A stretch of DNA of 64,000 nucleotides from Marispirochaeta sp964554875 (GTDB lineage: Bacteria > Spirochaetota > Spirochaetia > JC444 > Marispirochaetaceae): positions 1 to 64,000 of the forward strand of contig CAZKQJ010000012.1 of assembly GCA_964554875.1 (NCBI GenBank). Reading direction: 5' to 3'. The translations under genes and the position numbers were made by a program. This document shows positions 24,064-30,162 of this stretch, one piece after another. Each line of letters starts with the position of its first letter. The first letter of the stretch is position 1. The notes under the pieces are model-generated. The model worked only from the letters and a program-made list of their open reading frames with translations. It searched no databases and was not told the origin of the DNA.

Positions 24064-24075
24064 GCCATGGATGGC
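24064..24075 (-). promoter_or_regulatory. Leader hairpin of the TIR cassette (TCCA loop)
   Basis: GCCA-TCCA-TGGC on the coding strand, ending 8 bases before the AAAGGAG of the 51-residue gene. The stem has only four pairs, so it is the weakest of the series. Confidence 0.35.
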
Positions 24076-24100
24076 GAGGTTAATATTATCTGAGCATTAC

Positions 24101-24248
24101 GCTTAACGTTTCAGAAATATGCGAAGTTGCCTGGTACCCCGAAGGGGTTGATAAATATCTGGAAAATTGTAACACAATTTTACGGATATTTGTCAAAGGC
24201 AATTTGGGTGAAGGGCTTTAGCCCGTAACCGCATATTTCTTGTTAGAT
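24101..24248. repeat. attC-like site C, near-canonical
   Basis: A 148-base palindrome with both ends fitting integron consensus: GCTTAAC (RYYYAAC) at 24101 and GTTAGAT (GTTRRRY) at 24242. The arms AGAAATATGCG and CGCATATTTCT pair perfectly over 11 bases. The inner boxes are AAGTTGCC and GGCAATTTGGG. Internal small hairpins (CCCCGAAGGGG; GGGCTTTAGCCC) fill the variable part. It lies 90 bases past the stop of the TIGR02391 gene. Confidence 0.7.
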
Positions 24249-24286
24249 GCTGCTTTTTTTGCCGTCTCTCCTAGTACTCCACTGTA

Positions 24287-24300
24287 AGGCATGGATGCCT
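24287..24300 (-). terminator. Trailer hairpin of the TIGR02391 cassette (TCCA loop)
   Basis: AGGCA-TCCA-TGCCT on the coding strand, a 5-pair stem that starts 38 bases after the stop. On that strand the stretch between it and site C contains AAAAAAA, so no T-run follows in the direction of transcription. Confidence 0.4.
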
Positions 24301-24338
24301 GGAAGTGGATTTTTTATAGCCATAAAATACAATTATTT

Positions 24339-25037
24339 TCAAATAGTATCCTTTGAAAGTTGTTTCATTATATTCTTACCAATATCGGTAAGTTCAAAAC
24401 ACCCGAAGTCGAGTAATTCATTTGTTTCAGGTTCATCTATGGCACCTACTTCAGTTTTGTATTGAATAAGACCTAATTCAAACAATTTATTGAAATGATT
24501 TTCACTAAATTTATTATTTAAATAGAGAGTTTCCCATAAGCCATCAAAAGTATCATCAATTATTGTTTCAGCTAATAATATATCCAGAATGCTTTTTAAC
24601 TGATTTCTGGAATCATATATTCCATTTTCAATTAATTTATCAAGTCCACCAATATTCATTAAACTTAAAGAAGAAGCATTTAATAATTCCAAAAGTTCAC
24701 TTGCAATGATAAGAATTCTCGTAGATAGAATCCTATCAATATTTCTTCCATCATGGGCTGTATAATTTCTATAATAGGAAAATGTTGATTCAAAATATTT
24801 TTTTGCAATTTTTTGTTCTTCTTCATCAATTTTAGTCACAAGTCTCAAATGTCCACCATTTGAAAGATATTTTTGTATAAGCCTGATTCCAAATAATTTT
24901 TTATCACCAGTTCTTTCTTTTAATGCTATCTCTACTTGCTTCATAGCTGTTGTTGCTGCCTCTTCATAAAAACCTTGTTCATAAACAGGAAGACATTTGT
25001 CGATTATTCTGTCATGAATTAATTCTTTTAATTCCAT
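24339..25037 (-). CDS. TIGR02391 (Ymh)-type protein, putative defence gene
   Basis: A 232-residue protein. Residues 1-130 match the TIGR02391 pattern: YEQGFYEEAATTAMKQVEIA, then GIRLIQKYLSNGGHLRL, then FSYYRNYTAHDGRNID, where the RN...AHD block recalls HEPN-like RNase motifs (R-x4-6-H). Residues 130-232 add a winged-helix-like segment (FNKLFELGLIQYKTEVGAID). The family is found in restriction and abortive-infection loci and its biochemistry is not settled. RNase activity is inference from the motif. Start supported by GAGGAC upstream. It forms a cassette alone between attC-like sites C and D. Confidence 0.65.
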   Translation of the reverse strand: MELKELIHDRIIDKCLPVYEQGFYEEAATTAMKQVEIALKERTGDKKLFGIRLIQKYLSNGGHLRLVTKIDEEEQKIAKKYFESTFSYYRNYTAHDGRNIDRILSTRILIIASELLELLNASSLSLMNIGGLDKLIENGIYDSRNQLKSILDILLAETIIDDTFDGLWETLYLNNKFSENHFNKLFELGLIQYKTEVGAIDEPETNELLDFGCFELTDIGKNIMKQLSKDTI

Positions 25038-25052
25038 TTCGTCCTCAAAATG

Positions 25053-25070
25053 CCCGCCATGGATGGCGGG
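25053..25070 (-). promoter_or_regulatory. Leader hairpin of the TIGR02391 cassette (TCCA loop)
   Basis: CCCGCCA-TCCA-TGGCGGG, a perfect 7-pair stem with a four-base loop, ending 6 bases before the GAGGAC ribosome site. It is the strongest of the three leader hairpins. Confidence 0.5.
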
Positions 25071-25103
25071 AGAATTTATATAAAGCTAGGCAAAAAAAAT
25101 TGC

Positions 25104-25233
25104 ATCTAACGGGCGGCGGTTAAGCGCAGTTGCCGAAGCAGAAGCTTGCTTCTGTGTAGGTAATTGAGCTTAACCGCAGATAAGCGAAGTGCCGCAGGCA
25201 CTCGCTTGTCTGCGGTGGAACCGCCGCCCGATA
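25104..25233. repeat. attC-like composite site D
   Basis: The segment starts with ATCTAAC (RYYYAAC). A nested pair GTTAAGC/GCTTAAC (25119 and 25168) encloses GCAGTTGCC and GGTAATTGAG boxes. A second arm follows with GATAAGCGAAGTGCC, GGCACTCGCTTGTC, and then GCGGTGGAACCGC as in site B. It appears to be two sites merged. It ends the cassette row; the sequence to its right is not cassette-like. Confidence 0.5.
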
Positions 25234-25262
25234 AACAAAAAGCCGAAGGCGTTTTGTTTATC
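25230..25262 (-). terminator. Probable rho-independent terminator of the 59-residue gene
   Basis: On the minus strand GATAAACAAAACGCC-TTC-GGCTTTTTGTTTATC forms a long stem with one mismatch. The GC step GCC/GGC is followed by TTTTT, the usual terminator layout. It lies 33 bases after the stop at 25296. Confidence 0.5.
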
Positions 25263-25295
25263 TACTATTACCCGCAATGCGTAATTCAAGATTGC

Positions 25296-25475
25296 TTATC
25301 CACTTCCCCTCTCCAGATACTCATCGATATCGCTCTGCTCCAGATAACCCAGTAAAACCGCTATCTCCCCGAACTTGAGTCCTGGGTGCACCCTCTGGTA
25401 CTCCATAATCTTTTCAATGTGCTCGAGAGAGAGCATCTGTATTCCCGCAAAGTATTCACCGATTCGTTCTTTCAT
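25296..25475 (-). CDS. 59-residue protein resembling an MshEN/GspE N-terminal half-motif
   Basis: The start at 25475 has GGAAGGGG just upstream. The sequence (MKERIGEYFAGIQMLSLEHI; IMEYQRVHPGLKFGEIAVLL; GYLEQSDIDEYLE) follows the pattern IGE-L---G-L---Q---IL--Q---FGEIA--LGY seen in N-terminal helical domains of GspE/MshE-type ATPases and in small stand-alone spirochaete and delta-proteobacterial proteins. In MshE such units bind cyclic di-GMP; the complete motif is not clearly present here, so ligand binding is only a possibility. Confidence 0.55.
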   Translation of the reverse strand: MKERIGEYFAGIQMLSLEHIEKIMEYQRVHPGLKFGEIAVLLGYLEQSDIDEYLERGSG

Positions 25476-25636
25476 ACCCCTTCCTGATCTTTTACTTCAG
25501 AACTGTATGGTGTTCCTGGCTCGAGAATCATAAGCCGACTTATGGAATGAACAATCGCTACACATAGCATTTTGTGATGATTATATCATGGAAAACTGGA
25601 GGATATGCATATTTTTTAGAATGTTCTGGTATAGGC

Positions 25637-25957
25637 TTAGTTCCGGCTTGCCTGGTCCCTGGTCCAGCAGCCTTGACACCGATCAATGATCGGCTCTGCC
25701 ATAATCCGGGCTTCCCGAATATGAATGTCATGCCTTGCAGCATCATAGAGTATATACACCGGTGTTTTTTCTGTTTTAAGCGCTATAGACTGAAGCCTGA
25801 AATCGGGATTATCCTCGAAAAAGTCGGTGAGCTCCTGCATGATTTCCGGGTAATTCTGATATGCACAGCAGAAAGCGGTTTTTCCTTCCCTGCCAAGCTC
25901 ACTGATAATCCTTGACAGATCAAGGCTGCAGTGGCGATGGGTCGGAGAAATAATCAT
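25637..25957 (-). CDS. Hypothetical 106-residue protein
   Basis: No family recognised. From the ATG at 25957 the product is a small alpha/beta protein (SLDLSRIISELGREGKTAFC; NYPEIMQELTDFFEDNPDF; IYDAARHDIHIREARIMAE-like blocks) ending with RCQGCW. The frame stays open to 26149, but that extension is AT-rich, implausible, and would overlap the promoter region of the divergent lipoprotein. No strong ribosome site is seen. Confidence 0.4.
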   Translation of the reverse strand: MIISPTHRHCSLDLSRIISELGREGKTAFCCAYQNYPEIMQELTDFFEDNPDFRLQSIALKTEKTPVYILYDAARHDIHIREARIMAEPIIDRCQGCWTRDQASRN

Positions 25958-26096
25958 CTTTGGTATCTCGTTTTGTGTGAACACATCTATTAATATACCA
26001 ATAATCTGAAATTTGTCAATTATTATGATTAAATGTGTCAGAATTGTTAAAAATTTAGACTGGGAAAAATCACCATAGTGAATTAGAATTATGTGT

Positions 26097-26858
26097 ATGA
26101 ACCGGATAGCCGTCCTTCTTGGAATACTGCTGTTTTTGACCGCCTGCACAACATCATCTCCCTATAATCGCGGGTCCCTGAGCGATGCCATGGAGAAGGC
26201 GAAGGATGATTATCCCGGGGAACGGGAAGTACCCAACGAACGTGACAGAAGGCCCTGGTGGGATGCTGAGGAGGATGACCAGACTGTTGCGGACGAAGCA
26301 GTCCACCTCGCTTCCAACAGCAGCGGTCGGGTCTATCTGGGTGGGCGGGGCGGTAACTCCTGGAAAAGTTCTCCCTATTTTGATTCCCTCATGGATGCGG
26401 AACTTCTGCTCAGCTTTCGGGATGGCCGTGCTGAGGCCGGTATTTTTGGCGGTTTTAAGTCCGTAACGGCCAAAGAAGGCAGTTCAATTGAGGAGTCCGT
26501 TGACGGCGGTGTGATTTTTCTGCGGGCCGGAATCGAAGGACGATACTATCCTTTTCCCGAGCTTGAATTTTTCTCTCCCTATCTGCTGGGGCAGGCCGGC
26601 GGTATATATATGTACTGGTCCTTCAAAAACCCCCTGCAGGCCGGAGCGGATACAATCACCTCGGACAGTGTGGGCGGAATGATGCTCGGCGTGGGCATAG
26701 GGGTCAATCTGATTGATACCGATTTTTTGCGTATCGGCGCCGCCTGTATTCCTGAGACCCATCTTTTCCACAGCGAAACCCAGGAGGGGTTTCAGAATGA
26801 TGTTTTTGATTACTATGGAACAGTGCGCTGGGCTGTGGAGGCGGGACTGTCTCTTTAG
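26097..26858 (+). CDS. Putative outer-membrane lipoprotein
   Basis: A 253-residue protein with signal MNRIAVLLGILLFLTACTTSS (split here: MNRIAVLLGILLF then LTAC lipobox). A charged low-complexity spacer (residues about 25-75) leads to a glycine-rich beta domain (FDSLMDAELLLSFRDGRAEA; SVGGMMLGVGIGVNLIDTDF; VRWAVEAGLSL at the C-terminus), which looks like a small porin-like or OmpA-like barrel of eight or so strands with an aromatic-free end. The ATG at 26097 lies 7 bases after a TAGAAT -10-like box, like other leaderless starts here; an ATG at 26091 is in the same frame. No specific family recognised. Confidence 0.6.
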   Translation: MNRIAVLLGILLFLTACTTSSPYNRGSLSDAMEKAKDDYPGEREVPNERDRRPWWDAEEDDQTVADEAVHLASNSSGRVYLGGRGGNSWKSSPYFDSLMDAELLLSFRDGRAEAGIFGGFKSVTAKEGSSIEESVDGGVIFLRAGIEGRYYPFPELEFFSPYLLGQAGGIYMYWSFKNPLQAGADTITSDSVGGMMLGVGIGVNLIDTDFLRIGAACIPETHLFHSETQEGFQNDVFDYYGTVRWAVEAGLSL

Positions 26859-26971
26859 TTAATATGTACCTCATTACACAGCAAAGCTTGGAGTAAACCT
26901 GGCTCCAGGGAGTTCTTATTCTCAAACATTTATCCCTGGGATAATGTTTTCTGTGAAAAACATAAATAAAA

Positions 26972-27000
26972 TTGCTATCCCTCTGCAGGTGTTTTATACT
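26972..27000 (+). promoter_or_regulatory. Sigma-70-type promoter of the CARF-like sigma-54 activator
   Basis: TTGCTA, 17 bases, TATACT. The -10 box ends 6 bases before the ATG at 27007, so transcription should begin at or next to the start codon. No ribosome site is present in between. Confidence 0.55.
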
Positions 27001-27006
27001 CAATGC

Positions 27007-28506
27007 ATGTCGATACACCTTCTGTTTTCATGGCTGGGACAGCATGACCTTGACGCTGCCTTTGAAAAGGAAAAAACGGGACTCGGACCGATAGCGGCGG
27101 CTCTTGACTCCGGTCTTTATAAAAGACTGGTGGTTCTGTCAAACTATGATGAAGAAAAGTCCCGGCTGTACTGTTCCTGGATAGAGGTAATGTATCCTAA
27201 GGTCGTTACGATTCTCTATCCCGTGGTACTTACAAGTCCCACCAACTATGAAGAGATCTATACTGCCTGCGAATGGGTAGTGCAGCAGGAAGAGTCTGAT
27301 GATACGGAACTGACCTTTCACCTGAGTCCGGGAACACCGGCCATGGCCTCGGTATGGATTCTCCTGGCAAGCGGCAGGTTTCGTGCACGGCTCATAGAAA
27401 CCCACCTGGGGGAGGGCCTCAGGGAAGTAAAACTTCCCTTTGATATTTTTGCCCGATACCGTCCGGAAAAAGGAATTGCCGGCCATATTTCCGCCATCGA
27501 CGATTCCCTGCTTCCCGAAAGCCCCGCCTTTGACGGGATTATTCATGATTCTGCCGAAATGAGACGAGCGGTGGCAAAGGCCAAGAGGGCCGCGGTTTTT
27601 GAGGTGCCCGTGCTTCTTTTAGGTGAATCAGGAACGGGTAAGGAGCTCTTCGCCAAGGCTGTTCACCATGCTTCGACCCGTTCCGCCGGGCCTTTCATTG
27701 CCGTCAATTGCGGTGCAGTCCCGGATTCTCTGGCGGAATCTGCCTTTTTCGGCCATGCCAAAGGTGCCTTTACCGGAGCCCTTGAGATGCGTCCGGGATA
27801 CATAGAGATGGCCGAGGGAGGAACCCTCTTCCTCGATGAGATCGGAGAGCTTTCAAGGGACCTGCAGGTTAAACTTCTTCGGGTACTGAACGACAGAAAG
27901 CTGCGCCGCCTGGGAGAAAACCAGGTACGGGATGTGGATTTTCGATTGATCAGCGCAACTAACCGCAACCTTGCTCTCGATGCGGCGGGAGGACGGTTTC
28001 GTCCGGATCTTTTTCACCGAATCGGTGTAGGCGTCATTAAACTTCCACCCCTGCGGGAGCGCGGACAGGACCTGCCCTTGCTCACTGAACATATTTGTAC
28101 CCGGCTTAACAGAGAGTTTTCTTCCACCCCCGGTTGGCGGGAAAAAACTTTAAATCCAGGCGCTATGAAGGCACTCGGACAGCACTACTGGCCGGGAAAT
28201 ATCCGGGAGCTTATAAACACCCTTACCCGGGCTTTTGTATTCTCCGGCGGAACCGAGGTCGACGAAACCGCGATCAAGGATTCACTCATGGATTTTGAAA
28301 CTTCTTCGGAGGGGCTGCTGGACCGGCCTTTGGGCGAGGAATTTTCCATCGAAGAAATTCTTTCCCAGACTGCCGTGCATTATCTTGAACGGGCCATGAA
28401 GCAGGCCGGAGGAAATAAAACCCGGGCGGCGAAGCTCCTGGGCCTTAACAGCTACCAGACTCTTACCAACTGGCTGGAACGCTACGGGGTGGGGGAAGAC
28501 TTTTAA
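27007..28506 (+). CDS. Sigma-54-dependent activator with CARF-like sensor domain (RtcR-like)
   Basis: A 499-residue regulator. The start at 27007 follows from the promoter position. Residues about 1-165 form a Rossmann-like sensor (HLLFSWLGQHDLDAAFEKE; RLVVLSNYDEEKSRLYCSWI; TFHLSPGTPAMASVWILLAS). The SPGTPAM loop corresponds to the ligand loop of CARF domains, and the layout is that of RtcR. Residues about 185-420 are the AAA+ domain: LLGESGTGKELFAKA (Walker A), KGAFTGALE (GAFTGA, contacts sigma-54), GGTLFLDEIGEL (Walker B). A Fis-type HTH ends the protein (TRAAKLLGLNSYQTLTNWLE). RtcR activates the rtcBA RNA-repair operon on binding RNA-derived ligands; no rtcB or rtcA is in this window. Confidence 0.85.
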   Translation: MSIHLLFSWLGQHDLDAAFEKEKTGLGPIAAALDSGLYKRLVVLSNYDEEKSRLYCSWIEVMYPKVVTILYPVVLTSPTNYEEIYTACEWVVQQEESDDTELTFHLSPGTPAMASVWILLASGRFRARLIETHLGEGLREVKLPFDIFARYRPEKGIAGHISAIDDSLLPESPAFDGIIHDSAEMRRAVAKAKRAAVFEVPVLLLGESGTGKELFAKAVHHASTRSAGPFIAVNCGAVPDSLAESAFFGHAKGAFTGALEMRPGYIEMAEGGTLFLDEIGELSRDLQVKLLRVLNDRKLRRLGENQVRDVDFRLISATNRNLALDAAGGRFRPDLFHRIGVGVIKLPPLRERGQDLPLLTEHICTRLNREFSSTPGWREKTLNPGAMKALGQHYWPGNIRELINTLTRAFVFSGGTEVDETAIKDSLMDFETSSEGLLDRPLGEEFSIEEILSQTAVHYLERAMKQAGGNKTRAAKLLGLNSYQTLTNWLERYGVGEDF

Positions 28507-28642
28507 TCGCCCGGGCTGCTGGATCACGGAGTAATACATCCCAGCAGATCAGCTTTGCTTTCCGGTCTGATTAATGCTGACGACAACCGGCGCGCGCAAT
28601 CGGATCAGACCTGGATGGGAAGAGAGATAAAGCCAGTACTCT

Positions 28643-29137
28643 TCAAAACAGTACAAGCGCACCCTTGATGAAATAAAACCCGATCACTCCGGTTACAGAG
28701 AGTTTTATCAGGATGGCAGCCATGGTCCCGGTAAATACCCCGAAGGCCGCCTTGAAGGGTCTGGATTCGGGCCGCCTCCAGATTAGTTCTCCTGCCAGGG
28801 CTCCCGCAAAGGTTCCCAGTATTGTTCCGAAGGGCGGAAAAAAGATGGTTCCGATAATCATGCCTGCAATACTGCCCCGAACTCCTGCTTTTCCCGCGCC
28901 CGACAGGCGCGAGGCTGCCACGGGGAGCAGGGAGTCAAAAAGCGCTGCTGCAAGGGAAACAAGTCCCAGAAGAACAAGCAGCCACAAAGGGTATATAACC
29001 CATGATCCCGCCAGGGATACCAGTATCAGTGATAGAAAGGCGACAGGCGGCCCCGGGAGAACCGGAGCAATGCAGCCGATGAGCCCTGCTATGATAAGAA
29101 GACTGCCTGTGAGGGTGCTTAAGACAGCCGGGATCAT
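28643..29137 (-). CDS. DUF456 membrane protein
   Basis: A 164-residue protein started at 29137, which overlaps the upstream deacetylase stop as ATGA and has GGAG upstream. Four or five hydrophobic segments are visible: LTGSLLIIAGLIGCIAPVLP, PPVAFLSLILVSLAGSWV, a leucine-rich third, then GSIAGMIIGTIFFPPFGTIL. The pattern with LPGPP and the glycine-rich third segment is that of DUF456, a small inner-membrane family of unknown role. Its place at the end of the deacetylase/ATP-grasp locus suggests a transport or membrane function for that pathway; this is inference. Confidence 0.75.
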   Translation of the reverse strand: MIPAVLSTLTGSLLIIAGLIGCIAPVLPGPPVAFLSLILVSLAGSWVIYPLWLLVLLGLVSLAAALFDSLLPVAASRLSGAGKAGVRGSIAGMIIGTIFFPPFGTILGTFAGALAGELIWRRPESRPFKAAFGVFTGTMAAILIKLSVTGVIGFYFIKGALVLF

Positions 29138-30162
29138 CGGGAGCTCCGGTCTGTGCTGAGAAAGCCCGTCAGAAAATTCCTGACGCAATCCCCCAGGGTG
29201 GATGTATTGTAGCCGCCTTCCTGGAGAATCAGGCTTGGAAGGTCCATGGTGGCAAAGGCCGCCCCGATTTCCGAATAGTCTGCCGTATCGAGTCCGAGAC
29301 CGCCGATGGGGTCGTCCCTGTGGGTATCGAAGCCCGCGGAGATAATCAGATAGGCCGGGTTAAAGTTCCGCACTTTCACGAGTATCCGGTCCAGTGCCGC
29401 CAGGTACTCTCTTTTTCCTGCCCCCTTGGGAAGGGGTTCATTATGGTTTGTGCCCTCAGCCTGACCTTTTCCGATCTCTTCAGCGTACCCCCAAAAGTAG
29501 GGATACTCCGATGAAGGGTCGCAGTGAATGGAACAGGTAAAAACCGACTTTACCTCTTCGAAAAACTCCTGGGTGCCGTTTCCGTGGTGGTAGTCTATGT
29601 CAACGATGGCGACGGTTCCTGAGGGCAGCAGGAACTCGGCTGCAACAGCTGCATTGTTAAAATAACAGTAACCGCCGAATACCCGGGGGCCTGCGTGGTG
29701 TCCCGAGGGGCGGCACAGGACGTACACTGATTTTTCACCGCCCCGGATCATCTCTGCTCCCGTCAGGGCGCTTTCGGCGGATGCCCGGGCTACTTCGTAG
29801 GTCCGTTTTTTGATGGGAGTTACTGCGTCGGTGCACCAGATTCCACCCCAAAGGGGCTCATCTACTTTTTTTCTGAGTCCGGCTCCTTCTCCGGGAAAAA
29901 GATCGGGATAAAACTCCTCCTCGTCGGTGGACAGCGAGGCGGATGTGTTGCGGATGTAATCGTGATAGGGATGAAGACGCGAGATCAGGCGTTCAGGATA
30001 ATGCTGTGCCGTGACAAACTCGAAATCGCCGGATTTCCCCAGGGCTTCCTTTATGCTTTCCACACGGCGGGGCGTGTCCTTTACTTCATAGGTTTCAGGT
30101 CCGAGCTGGTATTTCCAGAAGGGATTGTGGAGGCTGTCGTTGTATTTCTCAATGACTTTCAT
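29134..30162 (-). CDS. Acetylpolyamine amidohydrolase (HDAC fold)
   Basis: A 342-residue enzyme, the usual length for bacterial acetylpolyamine amidohydrolases. Blocks: VLCRPSGHHAGPRVFGGYCY (catalytic His pair), VAIVDIDYHHGNGTQEFF (zinc Asp/His), CSIHCDPSSEYPYFWGYAEE (family insert), SAGFDTHRDDPIG (third zinc ligand). The family removes acetyl from N-acetylated diamines and polyamines. It overlaps the ATP-grasp fusion upstream by 14 bases and has GGGAGAA before the ATG. It is a second, single-domain relative of the C-terminal half of the fusion at 11852-13627. Acetyl-beta-lysine is a plausible substrate given the first locus. Confidence 0.85.
   Translation of the reverse strand: MKVIEKYNDSLHNPFWKYQLGPETYEVKDTPRRVESIKEALGKSGDFEFVTAQHYPERLISRLHPYHDYIRNTSASLSTDEEEFYPDLFPGEGAGLRKKVDEPLWGGIWCTDAVTPIKKRTYEVARASAESALTGAEMIRGGEKSVYVLCRPSGHHAGPRVFGGYCYFNNAAVAAEFLLPSGTVAIVDIDYHHGNGTQEFFEEVKSVFTCSIHCDPSSEYPYFWGYAEEIGKGQAEGTNHNEPLPKGAGKREYLAALDRILVKVRNFNPAYLIISAGFDTHRDDPIGGLGLDTADYSEIGAAFATMDLPSLILQEGGYNTSTLGDCVRNFLTGFLSTDRSSR

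Noticed and set aside
24042..24068. Longer N-terminus (MAREERRII) for the 51-residue repeat protein
   Set aside because: The upstream ATG lies inside the leader hairpin, whereas AAAGGAG is correctly placed for the ATG at 24041.
20721..25300. CRISPR array among the defence genes
   Set aside because: The repeats here are few, of different length, and palindromic with gene-sized spacing; no regular 25-40 base repeat/spacer pattern exists.
25164..25355. A 63-codon plus-strand frame across attC-like site D
   Set aside because: It has no ribosome site, consists of palindrome sequence, and runs opposite to the better supported 59-residue gene.
26850..27006. Sigma-54 promoter near the CARF-like activator
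   Set aside because: No TGGCAC-N5-TTGC match was seen; a sigma-70-type promoter explains the start better.
28507..28642. Hairpin CTGCTGG...CCAGCAG after the sigma-54 activator as a terminator
   Set aside because: The loop is long and there is no T-run on either strand.
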